Origin: Bacillota bacterium
GTDB lineage: Bacteria; Bacillota_A; Clostridia; DSM-8532
Direction: 5' to 3'
Length of the DNA stretch: 17,378 bases
Assembly (NCBI GenBank): GCA_023424865.1
Contig: JAFADM010000247.1
Span: 1-17,378, forward strand
In this document: positions 8,440-15,005 of the stretch, piece by piece
How the letters are laid out: the number at the start of each line of letters is the position of its first letter
Numbering within the stretch: the first letter of the stretch is position 1
Position numbers and translations under genes: made by a program
The notes under the pieces: model-generated
The model's database searches: none
What the model was told of the DNA's origin: nothing
The model's input: the letters and a program-made list of their open reading frames with translations, nothing else

Positions 8440-9897
8440 TCACTCTGCTTCCTTTAAAAGATTTTCGACGATTTCCCTTTCATCATAGTGTATGGTTTTA
8501 TCCTTAAAAATCTGATAGGTTTCATGTCCTTTTCCTGAAAGTACAATCACATCACCTTTTTTACCCATATGAAGGGCGGCTTTTATGGCTTCGGTGCGAT
8601 CCACTATGACGCTGTAGCTTCCATCTGTCTTTTTAATGCCTGCCTCAATATCCGCCACAATTTGCTCCGGGTCCTCCGTTCGGGGATTGTCGGAGGTAAT
8701 AAGGGTATAGTCGGCAATTCGTCCGGAGATTTCACCCATAACCGGCCTTTTGCTTCTGTCCCTGTCGCCGCCGCAGCCAAAAACACTTATAAGGCGTCCC
8801 TTTACAAAGCCCTTTACCGTAGACAGCACGTTTTCAAGGCTGTCGGGGGAATGGGCGTAATCAATCATAACCGTGTAATCCTTACCAGGGGTAGGCACCA
8901 CCTCGGCTCTGCCGGGCACCTGTACATTGGAAAGCCCCTCCCTCACATAGCGGGGTTCAACTCCCAAAAGCCCGCAGACCGATATGGCAGCCAGGGCGTT
9001 GTAAACACTGAAATAGCCTGGCACAGATACTTTCACTCGCTCACTGAACCAGGGCGTTACTGCGTCAAACTCCACTGAATCCGAATGCGTCTCAATATTC
9101 ACCGCTTTAATCTGCGCATCCGAGCTGATACCATAGGTGAGCATGGGACACCCGGCGGTTTCCAATACCCGCCCGCTTTCCTTGCAGTCCAGGTTAACGA
9201 TTCCCTGCTTGCACTGGCGGAACAGCTTGAGCTTTGACGTAAGATAATCCTCCATATCCGGGTGCTCAAAGCCTCCGATATGATCCTTTGAGAAGTTGGT
9301 AAACAGTCCTATATCAAAATGCATGCCCGCCACCCGGCTAAGCTTAAGTCCCTGGGAGGAAACCTCCATTACCAGGGTATCCACATCCTTTTCCTTCATC
9401 TTAGAGAGCATTTCCTGCAGGTCATAGGACTCCGGCGTGGTACGCTTTGCCGGAATAACCTCTCGGCCTATAAGGTTGGCTACCGTTCCGATGAGCCCTA
9501 CCGTATGGCCTGCCTTATCCAGTATGGAGCGGATCATATAGGTGGTGGTGGTTTTTCCTTTGGTACCTGTAATGCCCAAAAGACGCATACGGTCAGCGGG
9601 CTTTCCGAACCAGGCCGCTGACAGCAGGGCCAGCGCCTCCCTTGAATCCTTCACCTTAACTAGCGTAATATTTTCCGCGTCCAGCACCACATCCTTTTCC
9701 ACCACCAGAGCTGTCGCTCCGTTATCTACCGCCTGCCTGGCATACTGATGGCCGTCGGTGGAAAAGCCGTCGACGCACACAAACAGGGAGCCCGGCAATG
9801 CTTTTCGCGAATCATAGGCAATTCCCTTTATTTCAATTTCAAGGGAGCCCTTTGTCTCTATAAGGCCGATACCTTCCGTTAAGTCCTTTAATAACAT
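8440..9897 (-). CDS. murE: UDP-MurNAc-L-Ala-D-Glu:meso-DAP ligase MurE
   Basis: ATP-dependent cytoplasmic ligase that adds the third residue of the stem peptide. It has 485 residues from ATG 9897, where AGGAGGT lies 6 bases upstream; the open frame reaches to 9924 but that start is not needed. The P-loop ITGTKGKTTTT is at 109-119, the Lys that is carbamoylated in the family fits K222 (YLTSKLKLF), DNPR is at 403-406 (TSDNPRTEDP), and SGKGHE is at 454-459. DNPR is the known signature for meso-diaminopimelate, so the wall is predicted to be mDAP type, not L-lysine. It begins 77 bases after the PBP gene, in a gap with a possible promoter, and is followed by murF 4 bases later. Confidence 0.97.
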   Translation of the reverse strand: MLLKDLTEGIGLIETKGSLEIEIKGIAYDSRKALPGSLFVCVDGFSTDGHQYARQAVDNGATALVVEKDVVLDAENITLVKVKDSREALALLSAAWFGKPADRMRLLGITGTKGKTTTTYMIRSILDKAGHTVGLIGTVANLIGREVIPAKRTTPESYDLQEMLSKMKEKDVDTLVMEVSSQGLKLSRVAGMHFDIGLFTNFSKDHIGGFEHPDMEDYLTSKLKLFRQCKQGIVNLDCKESGRVLETAGCPMLTYGISSDAQIKAVNIETHSDSVEFDAVTPWFSERVKVSVPGYFSVYNALAAISVCGLLGVEPRYVREGLSNVQVPGRAEVVPTPGKDYTVMIDYAHSPDSLENVLSTVKGFVKGRLISVFGCGGDRDRSKRPVMGEISGRIADYTLITSDNPRTEDPEQIVADIEAGIKKTDGSYSVIVDRTEAIKAALHMGKKGDVIVLSGKGHETYQIFKDKTIHYDEREIVENLLKEAE

Positions 9898-9928
9898 GTT
9901 TATACCTCCTAATGCAGCCTCCATGATG

Positions 9929-9958
9929 ATTATATCCCTTTATAGCCGATTGTTACAA
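9929..9958 (-). promoter_or_regulatory. Possible sigma-A promoter before murE
   Basis: On the minus strand, TTGTAA (9958-9953) is followed by an 18-base spacer and a perfect TATAAT (9934-9929). The -35 matches the consensus at four of six positions and the spacer is one base long. It lies in the 77-base PBP-murE gap and could give the precursor-synthesis genes murE-murF-mraY their own expression. Predicted only. Confidence 0.5.
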
Positions 9959-9960
9959 TC
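9948..9960. promoter_or_regulatory. 13-bp perfect palindrome over the murE -35 box
   Basis: GATTGTTACAATC is an exact inverted repeat (6-base arms, 1-base centre). It covers the -35 box of the predicted murE promoter, which is where a dimeric repressor or activator could bind. I do not recognise it as the site of a known regulator. A short AT-rich palindrome can also arise by chance. Confidence 0.35.
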
Positions 9961-9974
9961 ATTTACCAATTCAA

Positions 9975-12305
9975 TCAGTCTCCAACCTGCTCAATAAAGG
10001 ATACCTCTACAATCTGCCCCTTCACAAGCTCCGTACCAACCTCATATTCCTGCTTCTGGGCATGACCGCTGCCCTGAACCCTCATATTGAGCCCCAAGGC
10101 CTTAAGTGCCGCCATGGCTTCATCTACGGTTTTATTTAAAACATCCGGCATTTTAACAATGGTTTCCGTAGTGTTTTCGTCGGTATAGAGAATGACCGAT
10201 GCACTCTGGGGAACACTGAAATCGGGCTTGGGTGTCTGGGCATAAACCACGGCATCCTCTCCGTTATTGCTTCCCTCAATCTTATAGTTCAGGCCAAAGG
10301 CTTTAAGCTTTTCCTCAGCCTGCTTAATGGTAAGTCCGGTAACATCGGGAACAAAAACTTCCTGAGTTAAATTCTGCTTGTCTTTTTCTGTATATTCTCT
10401 TTCAACCTGCATGTATTCCAGTATTTCCTCCACCAGCTTGCCGGCCACAGGAGCGGCAAGAATTCCGCCGCTTCGGCGGTTCATTTCCACCTGGGGAAAG
10501 TCCAGAGCTATCAGCACGCAAATTTTGGGGTCATCAGCAGGGGCAATGGCACTGAAGGAAACAATGTAACGGCCTTCCGTTTCAGTGGTGAGCGTTTCGG
10601 AGGTTCCTGTCTTGCCTGCTATATGATAGCCGCTGATATAGGCGTTTTTACCGGTACCCACAGAAACAACGCCTTCCAGAATCTCAAGGAGGGTTTGGGA
10701 GGTTTGCTCCGAAATAACCTTGCGGACCACCTGCGGCTCAAATTTCTTTATGATATTTCCCTGGCTGTCGTTTATTTGCTTGATAATGGTGGGCTTCATG
10801 AGGTTCCCGCCGTTGGCTATGGCGCCGTAGGCGGCGATAAGCTGAATGGGGCTTATTTGAAAACGCTGTCCGAAGGAGGACACCGCCATATCGATCTCTC
10901 CGGGATCCGAGTGCCAGAGCTTTCTGTATACCTCAGTGCTGGGCTCTCCCTGCACCTCAATACCTGTTTTCTCCATAAACCCAAACATTTTGACATAGCT
11001 GTAAAACTTCTGAATCCCTAAATCCAGGGATATATCCACAAAAACCGGGTTGCAGGAATTGTAAACGGCATGGAGAAAATCCTCCGCTCCATGGCCCCCC
11101 AGCTTCCAGCAGTTAATGGTATGGCCTGCCAGGGAAACCGGCTTGCAAACCACCGGCGTATTAAGGGACACAATGCCTTCTTCAAGGGCGGCAGCCGCGG
11201 TTATGGCCTTAAAGGTGGAACCGGGCTCATAGGTATCCATAACGGCTTTATTTCTGAAAACCGTCTGCCAGAGAAGCTTGCTGTCCTCCTCGTCATTAAA
11301 ACCGCCCCATTCCTGATCTGCGGGAATAATATCGGGCCTGGCATCGGGATCATTGGAATCAAAATCCGGGTAGGAAGCCATTGCCAGTATTTCTCCCGTA
11401 TTAGGATCCATAGCAATGCCTGTGGCTCCGTTCTTTAGATTATAGTCCAGTGAAGCCTGCTCAAGAGTCTTTTCCATGAAATGCTGAATGGTGCCGTCCA
11501 GGGTAAGGGTAACATCGTAGCCGTCAATAGCCTCCACATAGCGTTCTTTGGAAAAGCTTATCTGCCTTCCCAATACGTCGGCCTCATTCATTATTTTACC
11601 TGCCACACCCTTTAAGGTACTGTCCAAAACCAGCTCGATGCCGCTGAGGCCCTGGTCGTCATCCCCGGTAAAGCCCAGAACATGGGACGCCAGGCTTCCC
11701 TTGGGATAAAAACGCTTGGAATCCTCATCCACGGTTAAGTTAATAAGTCCCTTATCAACTCTGTAAGCTCTGACCTTGGAGCCAATCGTTTCTCTGTCCA
11801 CCTTTTTCTTTATGAACTCAAAGCGGCTGTTGGCATTGAATTTTTTTAGGATATCCTCCGCAGGCATATCAATAAGAGCCGCCAAATCATTGGCAATAGC
11901 AGCCATTTTGGTTTGATCGCTGCCCAATTCATCCCTAAACGCTTTTGGATTGACCGATATGGTGTCCACCGAGGCGCTGATGGCCAACCCTTCTCCGTTT
12001 CTGTCGTAAATAGTTCCCCGCTTGGGGTTAACCGGACGTTTCAGGGTTTGGTATTCATAAGCCTGATTCTGATATTCCTCACCCTTGACAAATTGAATAT
12101 AACCGACGCGGTAGAGCATAAAAAGAAGTGCTGTCGAAAAGAACAACAGCATGAAAAATTCACGCTTTTTAAGTTTTATGGTGTTTTGTTTTTCCTCAAC
12201 CGGTTTTAACAGCCTTTCTGCTTTTCCTTGAGGTCTGCCAGCGGCTTTGTGGGTAGTCGTAGCTTTTTTACCCGTATTTCCTTTGCGGGTGCGATCCTCT
12301 TTCAT
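9975..12305 (-). CDS. spoVD: Class B penicillin-binding protein, SpoVD/FtsI type, with two PASTA domains
   Basis: Transpeptidase that crosslinks septal or spore-cortex peptidoglycan, paired with the SEDS enzyme FtsW/SpoVE. It has 776 residues: a basic N-terminus (1-49), one membrane anchor (about 50-68), a PBP dimerisation domain (from about RGTIYDRNGE, 96-105), a transpeptidase domain and two PASTA domains (about 649-708 and 716-771). The active-site motifs are complete: SxxK S363-TFK366, SxN S417-C-N419 and KTG 565-567. Cys399 and Cys418 are 19 residues apart in INCWKLGGHG and YNSCNP, as in SpoVD. One PASTA is known in Bacillus SpoVD and two in its PbpB, so this protein has features of both. 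It is the only PBP gene in the window. The ATG has AAGGAG 6 bases upstream. Confidence 0.95.
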   Translation of the reverse strand: MKEDRTRKGNTGKKATTTHKAAGRPQGKAERLLKPVEEKQNTIKLKKREFFMLLFFSTALLFMLYRVGYIQFVKGEEYQNQAYEYQTLKRPVNPKRGTIYDRNGEGLAISASVDTISVNPKAFRDELGSDQTKMAAIANDLAALIDMPAEDILKKFNANSRFEFIKKKVDRETIGSKVRAYRVDKGLINLTVDEDSKRFYPKGSLASHVLGFTGDDDQGLSGIELVLDSTLKGVAGKIMNEADVLGRQISFSKERYVEAIDGYDVTLTLDGTIQHFMEKTLEQASLDYNLKNGATGIAMDPNTGEILAMASYPDFDSNDPDARPDIIPADQEWGGFNDEEDSKLLWQTVFRNKAVMDTYEPGSTFKAITAAAALEEGIVSLNTPVVCKPVSLAGHTINCWKLGGHGAEDFLHAVYNSCNPVFVDISLDLGIQKFYSYVKMFGFMEKTGIEVQGEPSTEVYRKLWHSDPGEIDMAVSSFGQRFQISPIQLIAAYGAIANGGNLMKPTIIKQINDSQGNIIKKFEPQVVRKVISEQTSQTLLEILEGVVSVGTGKNAYISGYHIAGKTGTSETLTTETEGRYIVSFSAIAPADDPKICVLIALDFPQVEMNRRSGGILAAPVAGKLVEEILEYMQVEREYTEKDKQNLTQEVFVPDVTGLTIKQAEEKLKAFGLNYKIEGSNNGEDAVVYAQTPKPDFSVPQSASVILYTDENTTETIVKMPDVLNKTVDEAMAALKALGLNMRVQGSGHAQKQEYEVGTELVKGQIVEVSFIEQVGD

Positions 12306-12437
12306 GAGCCACTCCTTAAAAAAAAGGACGTCAGATCGATACCATGCAACGCACCTTAATCAATCCACTGTCCCCTCTTCATTCCTAATAGATGTATATT
12401 AACCTTTGCCCTCTATTTTGTCTGTTTGGGCTAAATT

Positions 12438-12950
12438 TCAATCGTTTTTAGGCAAAACCATCCTTATTACACTGATAAGTTTTTCTAAAAGAGAAGTATC
12501 GGTGTTGCTTTTAGTGTCTATGTAGTCCTGGTTTACAACCACGCTGTAATCATTTTTAGGTACACTTACCAGTACAATTTGATACTGCTCCGGCTTGTGC
12601 ATTCCCAGCTTTTCCTTGGCCAAGGCTTCGACGCGGGGAAGGTTGATGCTCGTCTCAATCTCCACATTCAGCCTGCGGTTTTCATCTTTGAGCTTCTCAT
12701 ACTGGTTGGTCAGCTGCCCCATTTGGTAATTGAGCTCAGCCAGCTCGGAATAACGGTAAAGAACGGTAAAACAAACAAGAGTTACCGCTAGTATTCCAAA
12801 AAACAGCCTTCCCTTGGGGATGACCGCCGTTTCACTTAAAGTCCGGACTTTTCTTACTCTTCGTCTTTCCGGTCCTACTTTCCGGGGAGCTTCAGGCTGC
12901 TGAATCTGAGGCGCAGCACTGCCGTAGATATAACGTTCCTTCGTATCCAA
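12438..12950 (-). CDS. ftsL: FtsL-like septum protein
   Basis: Bitopic division protein of the FtsL/DivIC type, placed where ftsL always lies, between rsmH and the PBP gene. It has 170 residues, longer than Bacillus FtsL (about 117). A charged cytoplasmic N-terminus (1-46) precedes one membrane segment (about 48-66). An extracellular coiled-coil-like stretch (about 68-103, YQMGQLTNQYEKLKDENRRL) ends in the family pattern LPRVEALAKEKLGMHKPE (104-121). A further 50 residues follow with an amphipathic end (LLEKLISVIRMVL). The start is TTG at 12950 with GGAGGTG 7 bases upstream; a weak start codon suits a protein kept scarce. Low sequence conservation is normal here, so the name rests on topology and position. 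Confidence 0.85.
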   Translation of the reverse strand: MDTKERYIYGSAAPQIQQPEAPRKVGPERRRVRKVRTLSETAVIPKGRLFFGILAVTLVCFTVLYRYSELAELNYQMGQLTNQYEKLKDENRRLNVEIETSINLPRVEALAKEKLGMHKPEQYQIVLVSVPKNDYSVVVNQDYIDTKSNTDTSLLEKLISVIRMVLPKND

Positions 12951-13008
12951 GTACTAACACCTCCCAGTGTTTTTTTATCCGCTTAAATGCGGCTCCTAAA
13001 AAATTCTT

Positions 13009-13056
13009 CGGTTATTGATGCAAAGAACGGCATCCCGTTTTTTGCATCAATAACCG
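13009..13056. repeat. 48-nt inverted repeat with 22-bp stem before ftsL
   Basis: Arms 13009-13030 and 13035-13056 pair over 22 positions around the 4-base loop CATC with one imperfect pair (G13025 with T13040), which is G.U in a plus-strand RNA and A.C in a minus-strand RNA. Minus-strand transcripts carry a U6 run after 5 unpaired bases (13003-12998), and plus-strand transcripts carry UUUUCCUU directly. It could act as a partial terminator, an attenuator or an RNA processing site between rsmH and ftsL. It is not a clean terminator on the gene strand. Confidence 0.8.
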
Positions 13057-13076
13057 TTTTCCTTAAGTACTTCACA

Positions 13077-13098
13077 CCGGCCTTTTAAGGCCGGCCTT
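13077..13098. repeat. GC-rich nested palindromes before ftsL
   Basis: CCGGCCTT and AAGGCCGG form an 8-base inverted repeat with a 2-base centre (13077-13094). It overlaps a second perfect palindrome of 12 bases, AAGGCCGGCCTT (13087-13098). In RNA the first would make a stable stem of 6-7 pairs. No U-run follows on the gene strand, so it is not a terminator by itself. Confidence 0.7.
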
Positions 13099-13109
13099 AT
13101 CCTTTGTAT

Positions 13110-13123
13110 GGGCTGTTTTGCCC
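13110..13123. repeat. Short GGGC/GCCC hairpin before ftsL
   Basis: GGGC and GCCC flank a 6-base loop. It is the first of the stem-loops that a transcript from rsmH towards ftsL would meet. On the plus strand GTTTTCTT follows it, but nothing on that strand is known to be transcribed here. Small on its own; noted because it belongs to a series. Confidence 0.45.
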
Positions 13124-13144
13124 GTTTTCTTCAGTAAGTAGGTC

Positions 13145-13267
13145 GCTTTTGTAAATTTAATTTTTTTCTTTCGTAGGTTTTTTTCTTATCTTTTGTACAT
13201 TAAATAACTTATCTTATGTAATTTGGTTGTTTTTTCTTACGTAATGATTTACCTTAGTGCTTTTGTG
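13145..13267 (-). repeat. Periodic array of TACRWAAGA motifs, 22-23 bp apart, between rsmH and ftsL
   Basis: Read on the minus strand, nine-base motifs occur at 13243-13235 (TACGTAAGA), 13220-13212 (TACATAAGA), 13197-13189 (TACAAAAGA), 13175-13167 (TACGAAAGA) and 13153-13145 (TACAAAAGC). A weaker copy, CACAAAAGC, is at 13267-13259. Steps are 22, 22, 23 and 23 bases, then 24 to the weak copy. The spacers are A-rich and do not match each other well. The array starts a few bases after the rsmH stop, where a short GCACAAA tandem repeat also lies. Possible meanings are iterated protein-binding sites about two helical turns apart, or a decayed tandem repeat. I do not recognise the motif. Confidence 0.6.
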
Positions 13268-13278
13268 CTTTGTGCTTT

Positions 13279-14235
13279 TTAAGGTTCGTGAAAATGAATC
13301 TTTTCAGCTCCTCGCAGTTTGGCACTCCGAGCCCTGGAGTTATTCTCCAGCTCTTGCGGGGAAGCGATTATGGGTTTGCGGTTTACGAGGCGCAATTGGG
13401 GGTGGACTCCACAAACGCATTGCGGGAAGTCCCTAGGGCACACACAACCTTGCGCTCCTTCCAAAAAGGCTTGCTTCACAATTCTGTCTTCCAGAGAATG
13501 AAAGGTGATTACCGCCAGTCTTCCTCCCTCTTCAAGGAGTGACATGGCCGTTTTTAAAGTTTTCTCCAAAACCTCCAGCTCTCTGTTTACAGCAATGCGA
13601 ATGGCCTGAAAGGTTCTTTTGGCCGGATGCGGACCCTCGCGCCGGGCTGCCGCCGGTACAGCGGCCTTGATAATCTCCACAAGTTCTTCCGTAGTATTTA
13701 TCTTTCGTTCTTCGCGGCTTTTGACAATGAACTGAGCAATACGGACAGCCCATTTTTCCTCTCCGTATTCCCTGATAATCCGGGCAATTTCACCCTGACT
13801 CCAGGTATTAACAAGAGTCTGTGCATCCAAAGGATTGCTTTGATCCATTCTCATATCCAGCGGTGCATCATGACGATAACTGAAACCTCTTTCTCCCTCA
13901 TCCAGTTGGTGGGAAGAAACGCCCAGATCCATCAGGATACCGCTTACAGCCTTTATCCTGTGTTTCTCCACAACTTCTCTTAGGTTTTCAAAGTTCGTAT
14001 TTTCAATTATAAAAGCACCCTTCGTGTCCACGGCAGATAGCCTGGACGCTGCGGCGTTAATTGCATTTTTGTCCTGATCAATACCAATAAGAAGTCCTTC
14101 GGGGCCAAGACGACGAAGGATTTCGGAGGAGTGGCCTGCGCCACCCAGGGTAGCGTCGATATAAACGCCATTTCCCCGGATGTTGAGAAGTTCAAGGCAT
14201 TCCTCCAAAAGTACGGGCTTGTGTGCAAACTCCAT
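13279..14235 (-). CDS. rsmH: 16S rRNA m4C1402 methyltransferase RsmH (MraW)
   Basis: SAM-dependent enzyme that methylates N4 of C1402 in the decoding centre of 16S rRNA. It has 318 residues, typical. The N-terminus [11 protein letters not shown], the SAM loop [14 protein letters not shown] (27-40), GIDQDKNAI (51-59), the [18 protein letters not shown] block and [12 protein letters not shown] are all family signatures; the C-terminus ends in [14 protein letters not shown]. The ATG has AGGGAG 8 bases upstream. It is 56 bases after mraZ, and this pair heads almost every dcw cluster. Its action on rRNA is not directly linked to wall synthesis. Confidence 0.97.
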   Translation of the reverse strand: MEFAHKPVLLEECLELLNIRGNGVYIDATLGGAGHSSEILRRLGPEGLLIGIDQDKNAINAAASRLSAVDTKGAFIIENTNFENLREVVEKHRIKAVSGILMDLGVSSHQLDEGERGFSYRHDAPLDMRMDQSNPLDAQTLVNTWSQGEIARIIREYGEEKWAVRIAQFIVKSREERKINTTEELVEIIKAAVPAAARREGPHPAKRTFQAIRIAVNRELEVLEKTLKTAMSLLEEGGRLAVITFHSLEDRIVKQAFLEGAQGCVCPRDFPQCVCGVHPQLRLVNRKPIIASPQELENNSRARSAKLRGAEKIHFHEP

Positions 14236-14291
14236 GACAACTTCTCCCTAAATGCACCGGACATTATTGGAATTCTCTCCGAACCTTGCGG

Positions 14292-14732
14292 CTAATTACC
14301 GGAGAAAGGATCCCAGCCCAGGCCTTCCGACTCTTCATCCTCGCTTAAGCTGTCAATTTCATGCTTTTTGGCATTATCACTGTTCCAGACCTCAATCCAG
14401 CCCAGCATACCGATAAAAAGCACTTCCTTGCTCAACTCAGCTTTCTCCCTCAGATCCTGAGGGATTAAAAGCCTTCCCTGGCTGTCCAGCTCGCAGTAGT
14501 TGGCATTGGAGCAAAAAGAGCGGTAAATATCCCTGCCCTTTTGAGTGTTGCTGGGGAGCTTTTGCAGTTTGGCAACAAACTTTTCCCATTCCTGCATGGG
14601 GTAGATGCATAAACTTTTGTTTTCAACACCCCGTGTGAGGATGAAGGAAACTCCCAGGTCATTCCGGAATGCCGCAGGTACAAACACACGTCCTTTAGGA
14701 TCCAGCGTGTTCGTGTACTTGCCAATAAGCAT
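14292..14732 (-). CDS. mraZ: Transcriptional regulator MraZ
   Basis: DNA-binding protein of the AbrB/MraZ fold, known in E. coli and mycoplasmas to control its own dcw operon by binding repeats upstream. It has 146 residues from ATG 14732, close to the usual 143-152. Two swapped-hairpin half-domains are seen, one at LDPKGRVFVPAAFR (10-23, with conserved Arg15) and one at DSQGRLLIPQDLREKAEL in the second half. The open frame extends to 14750, but the ribosome site GGAGGTGA ends 5 bases before ATG 14732, so that start is clear. It is the first gene after a strong promoter and the repeat operator, as expected for autoregulation. Confidence 0.97.
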   Translation of the reverse strand: MLIGKYTNTLDPKGRVFVPAAFRNDLGVSFILTRGVENKSLCIYPMQEWEKFVAKLQKLPSNTQKGRDIYRSFCSNANYCELDSQGRLLIPQDLREKAELSKEVLFIGMLGWIEVWNSDNAKKHEIDSLSEDEESEGLGWDPFSGN

Positions 14733-14742
14733 TCCGTTCACC

Positions 14743-14772
14743 TCCACCACTTTGCTCCACTTTCCACCACTT
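14743..14772 (-). promoter_or_regulatory. Predicted MraZ operator: three 10-bp direct repeats
   Basis: On the minus strand three AAGTGG boxes start at 14772, 14762 and 14752, exactly 10 bases apart: AAGTGGTGGA, AAGTGGAGCA, AAGTGGTGGA. One-turn spacing of TGG-containing boxes before mraZ is the known layout of MraZ sites (TGGG-type boxes in E. coli, AAAGTG-type in mycoplasmas). The first box lies at the predicted transcription start and the last overlaps the mraZ ribosome site (14745-14738), so bound MraZ would block initiation and might affect translation. Confidence 0.85.
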
Positions 14773-14779
14773 AAGTTGT

Positions 14780-14808
14780 ATTCTACTCTATCCTCCCCAC
14801 ACCGTCAA
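14780..14808 (-). promoter_or_regulatory. Predicted sigma-A promoter of the dcw operon
   Basis: TTGACG (14808-14803), a 17-base spacer and TAGAAT (14785-14780) match the sigma-A consensus at five of six positions in each box with ideal spacing. The start of transcription would be near 14773, giving a leader of about 40 bases with the MraZ boxes inside it. It follows a terminator and precedes mraZ, so it is the likely main promoter of the cluster. Confidence 0.85.
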
Positions 14809-14834
14809 CCCCTTCCCCCACCGGAATAAAGGGT

Positions 14835-14871
14835 AAAAAAAGAGAATGCACCTTCATTTGCATCCTCTTTT
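14835..14871 (-). terminator. Intrinsic terminator after lgt-rodA
   Basis: On the minus strand AAAGAG-G-ATGCA pairs with TGCAT-T-CTCTTT around an 8-base loop, one pair being G.U, and the stem runs into a T7 run (14841-14835). That is about 12 pairs plus a U-tract, a standard rho-independent terminator. It would end the lgt-rodA transcript about 135 bases past the rodA stop and insulate the mraZ promoter. Confidence 0.85.
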
Positions 14872-14943
14872 AGGAACGAAATCGTTATTAAAATACAATA
14901 TCTTGTAGTCCGGGTTTTCAACCTCTACAAAATAACCGATAAC

Positions 14944-14958
14944 TTAACAATTTGTTAA
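14944..14958. repeat. AT-rich palindrome in the rodA-mraZ spacer
   Basis: TTAACA, a 3-base centre and TGTTAA form a perfect 6-base inverted repeat. The rest of the 134 bases between the rodA stop and the terminator is AT-rich and also holds the 10-base palindrome TACAATTGTA (14990-14999). I see no gene or clear promoter there. Such palindromes are common in AT-rich spacers. Confidence 0.3.
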
Positions 14959-15005
14959 TTTTTTGAAAATCCTGCTTTGCAATCTGTAATACAATTGTAA
15001 TAATT

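Noticed and set aside
8569..9078. Plus-strand open frame of 169 codons inside murE
   Set aside because: Antisense shadow of MurE, which is intact with all motifs.
12306..12437. Possible promoter in the 132-bp ftsL-PBP gap (TTGATT with TATCGA)
   Set aside because: The -10 box is poor and the spacer only 16 bases; I see no other feature there apart from the PBP ribosome site.
12951..13278. Mobile element or CRISPR-like array in the rsmH-ftsL spacer
   Set aside because: The repeats are 9 bases and degenerate, spacers are 13-15 bases, there is no transposase, no target-site duplication and no cas gene.
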